From contig CM068315.1 in NCBI GenBank assembly GCA_034766995.1, positions 38,111,318-38,175,317 on the forward strand: a stretch of DNA of 64,000 bases. The letters run 5' to 3'. Position 1 is the stretch's first letter, and each line of letters opens with the position of its first letter. Origin of the DNA: Acanthacorydalis orientalis. Lineage: Eukaryota > Arthropoda > Insecta > Megaloptera > Corydalidae. Under the pieces are notes generated by a model that was given only the letters and a program-made list of their open reading frames with translations, ran no database searches and was not told the DNA's origin. The translations under genes and the position numbers were made by a program. This document shows positions 62,865-64,000 of this stretch, in pieces.

Positions 62865-63126
62865 CAGTGGCGTAGTCGGGATTATTTGGAGAAATGTGTA
62901 CTATTTCTGAAAAATATTATTTCTGAAAATCTGATAACTCTTTATTTACAACAAAAATTACAGATGCATCTGCGTTAATAAAGCAATCGAAACCAGAATG
63001 AAGCTCGATTTGATTTTTTTACATCTCCTATCAATATTTTTCTTTGGGTCGGGTACTTTCAACTTTCATTCAATTGGGTAGGGGGAGGGGTGTCCACACC
63101 CAAACACCCCCTTGGTAATGCTACTG
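62865..63126. mobile_element. hAT-like short element
   Basis: 262 bp. The left end is cagtggcgtagtcgggatta. The right end read inward is cagtagcattaccaaggggg. The CAGTGGCGTAGCC-type terminus is common in hAT-like short elements. The flanks gtacaatc and aaacgatc agree at only 5 of 8 positions, so the target duplication is weak. There is a G- and C-rich stretch inside the right end. Confidence 0.5.
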
Positions 63127-64000
63127 AAACGATCTCAATTAATAACTATCTTTCTATATATAAAAAACAATTCTATTGTAAATTTTTCATAAAGCATTTT
63201 TTTGTATTTTTTATGTGGAGCATCTCCTCGCAACACCTCATCCTCCGGTACACTCTACAAGTAGCACGTTAACCATTTTCATTTCCGATTGATTATCAAT
63301 AATTAGTTGATGGGTATCGCGTGCTCTCTGTTCTGATTGGTTTACATCAGGCACATGTATGTAGCTCTCTCACGGTGTACAACGAAAGAGGGTAGACAGT
63401 GGAAGCAGAAAAAAGTTCAACACTAAATCTTAAATTTGCCTTACAGAAATAAATAATACAGAATAAAAATTAAATCGTTTAAATTTCAATCCGGAAACTA
63501 TATTCATCAGAATCTACTACCTAAAGATGATAGATACATTGAAAATGGTCACCATACAGATCACTAAGTTCAAAAACTTTATTTTGTCTGCATATTATTT
63601 CTAGAAAAAGAACTTAATGAACATTTATGATCTCTAAAATACAATATAATATATCTAGATAGAACTTTATAAGTTTTGTCACAGCTTATAAGTCGTTCAT
63701 TTATTATAGCAATATGTGTAAGCCCTAAATGCCCTTAGTGTAAAATTGATAAGAAATTTATTCAAAATATTCTGTACACTGAAACTTTACAGTAAAAAAA
63801 TTATGACACATTTTAACATTGTGATTTGTTGCTAATTTTTATAAACTTTTTCAATAAAAATTTTACGACACATTTTATTTGTCGGATTATTTATACGTAT
63901 AATTTATTAATGTATGTTATTTGTTAGGGGAGTGTGAGTGTCAGTGAGCGAGGAGCGAAACCCCCCGTGTGTCAGTGAGCATAACGAGTAGTGGGCAGAG
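63127..64000. other. Unique sequence to the window edge
   Basis: No gene is supported. The last 75 bp are GC-rich and contain gtgtcagtgagc twice (near 63938 and 63970). It could be the start of a repeat or regulatory block beyond the window. Confidence 0.4.

Overview
The window is AT-rich, repeat-dense nuclear DNA from an insect. Nothing in it looks prokaryotic. Three things point to an insect: many decayed Tc1/mariner, piggyBac, hAT and RTE elements; very long (AT)n arrays; and nuclear copies of mitochondrial genes that read correctly only with the invertebrate mitochondrial code (TGA = Trp, AGA/AGG = Ser). The mix of mariner families resembles that of ants and bees, so Hymenoptera is my best guess, but this is inference. 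I found no convincing complete host gene. The window is probably intergenic or deep inside a large intron. The best host-gene hints are a possible exon at 19740-19881 and a GC-rich, promoter-like island at about 42870-43290.

Layout. 1-10 kb: a Tc1-like element with about 200-bp inverted repeats (2569-4349), a hAT-like element (4721-5087) and two 5'-truncated RTE-type LINE pieces between AT arrays (6272-6627 and 8190-9331). The tail of the second LINE is repeated as an inverted copy (9247-9457). 10-22 kb: a piggyBac remnant, a mariner on the minus strand (13.7-14.9 kb), two short internally deleted mariner copies (15980-16553 and 18356-18931) and a full-length but dead mellifera-type mariner (20377-21673). 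22-26 kb: one Tc1-like element with 230-bp ends, split inside its transposase gene by about 1.26 kb of mitochondrial DNA from three non-adjacent places (ND5, ATP8-ATP6, small-subunit rRNA). 28-36 kb: small inverted-repeat elements, the largest AT/AC array (30172-30546), a third deleted mariner (31851-32389) and two more mariner remnants. 36-43 kb: a Tc1-like element whose N-terminal transposase half is still open (36428-38038), a Tc1 fragment (40035-40675) and a Tc1 whose 5' arm is an inverted copy of its own 3' coding end (41020-42628). 44-56 kb: a mariner whose ends lie 2.2 kb apart (44793-47003), a hAT element with an 8-bp target duplication (48623-49010), local duplications at 50.6-51.7 kb, a deleted piggyBac bounded by TTAA (52927-53626), and a 1265-bp mariner (54313-55577) whose flank and end are duplicated at 51.2-51.6 kb. 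56-64 kb: mostly AT arrays plus two hAT-like elements.

The elements do not form a pathway. What links them is insertion history. Many elements touch (AT)n arrays, several are nested in or duplicated with each other, and all transposases appear inactive. The most notable structure is the three-part mitochondrial insert inside the Tc1 element.
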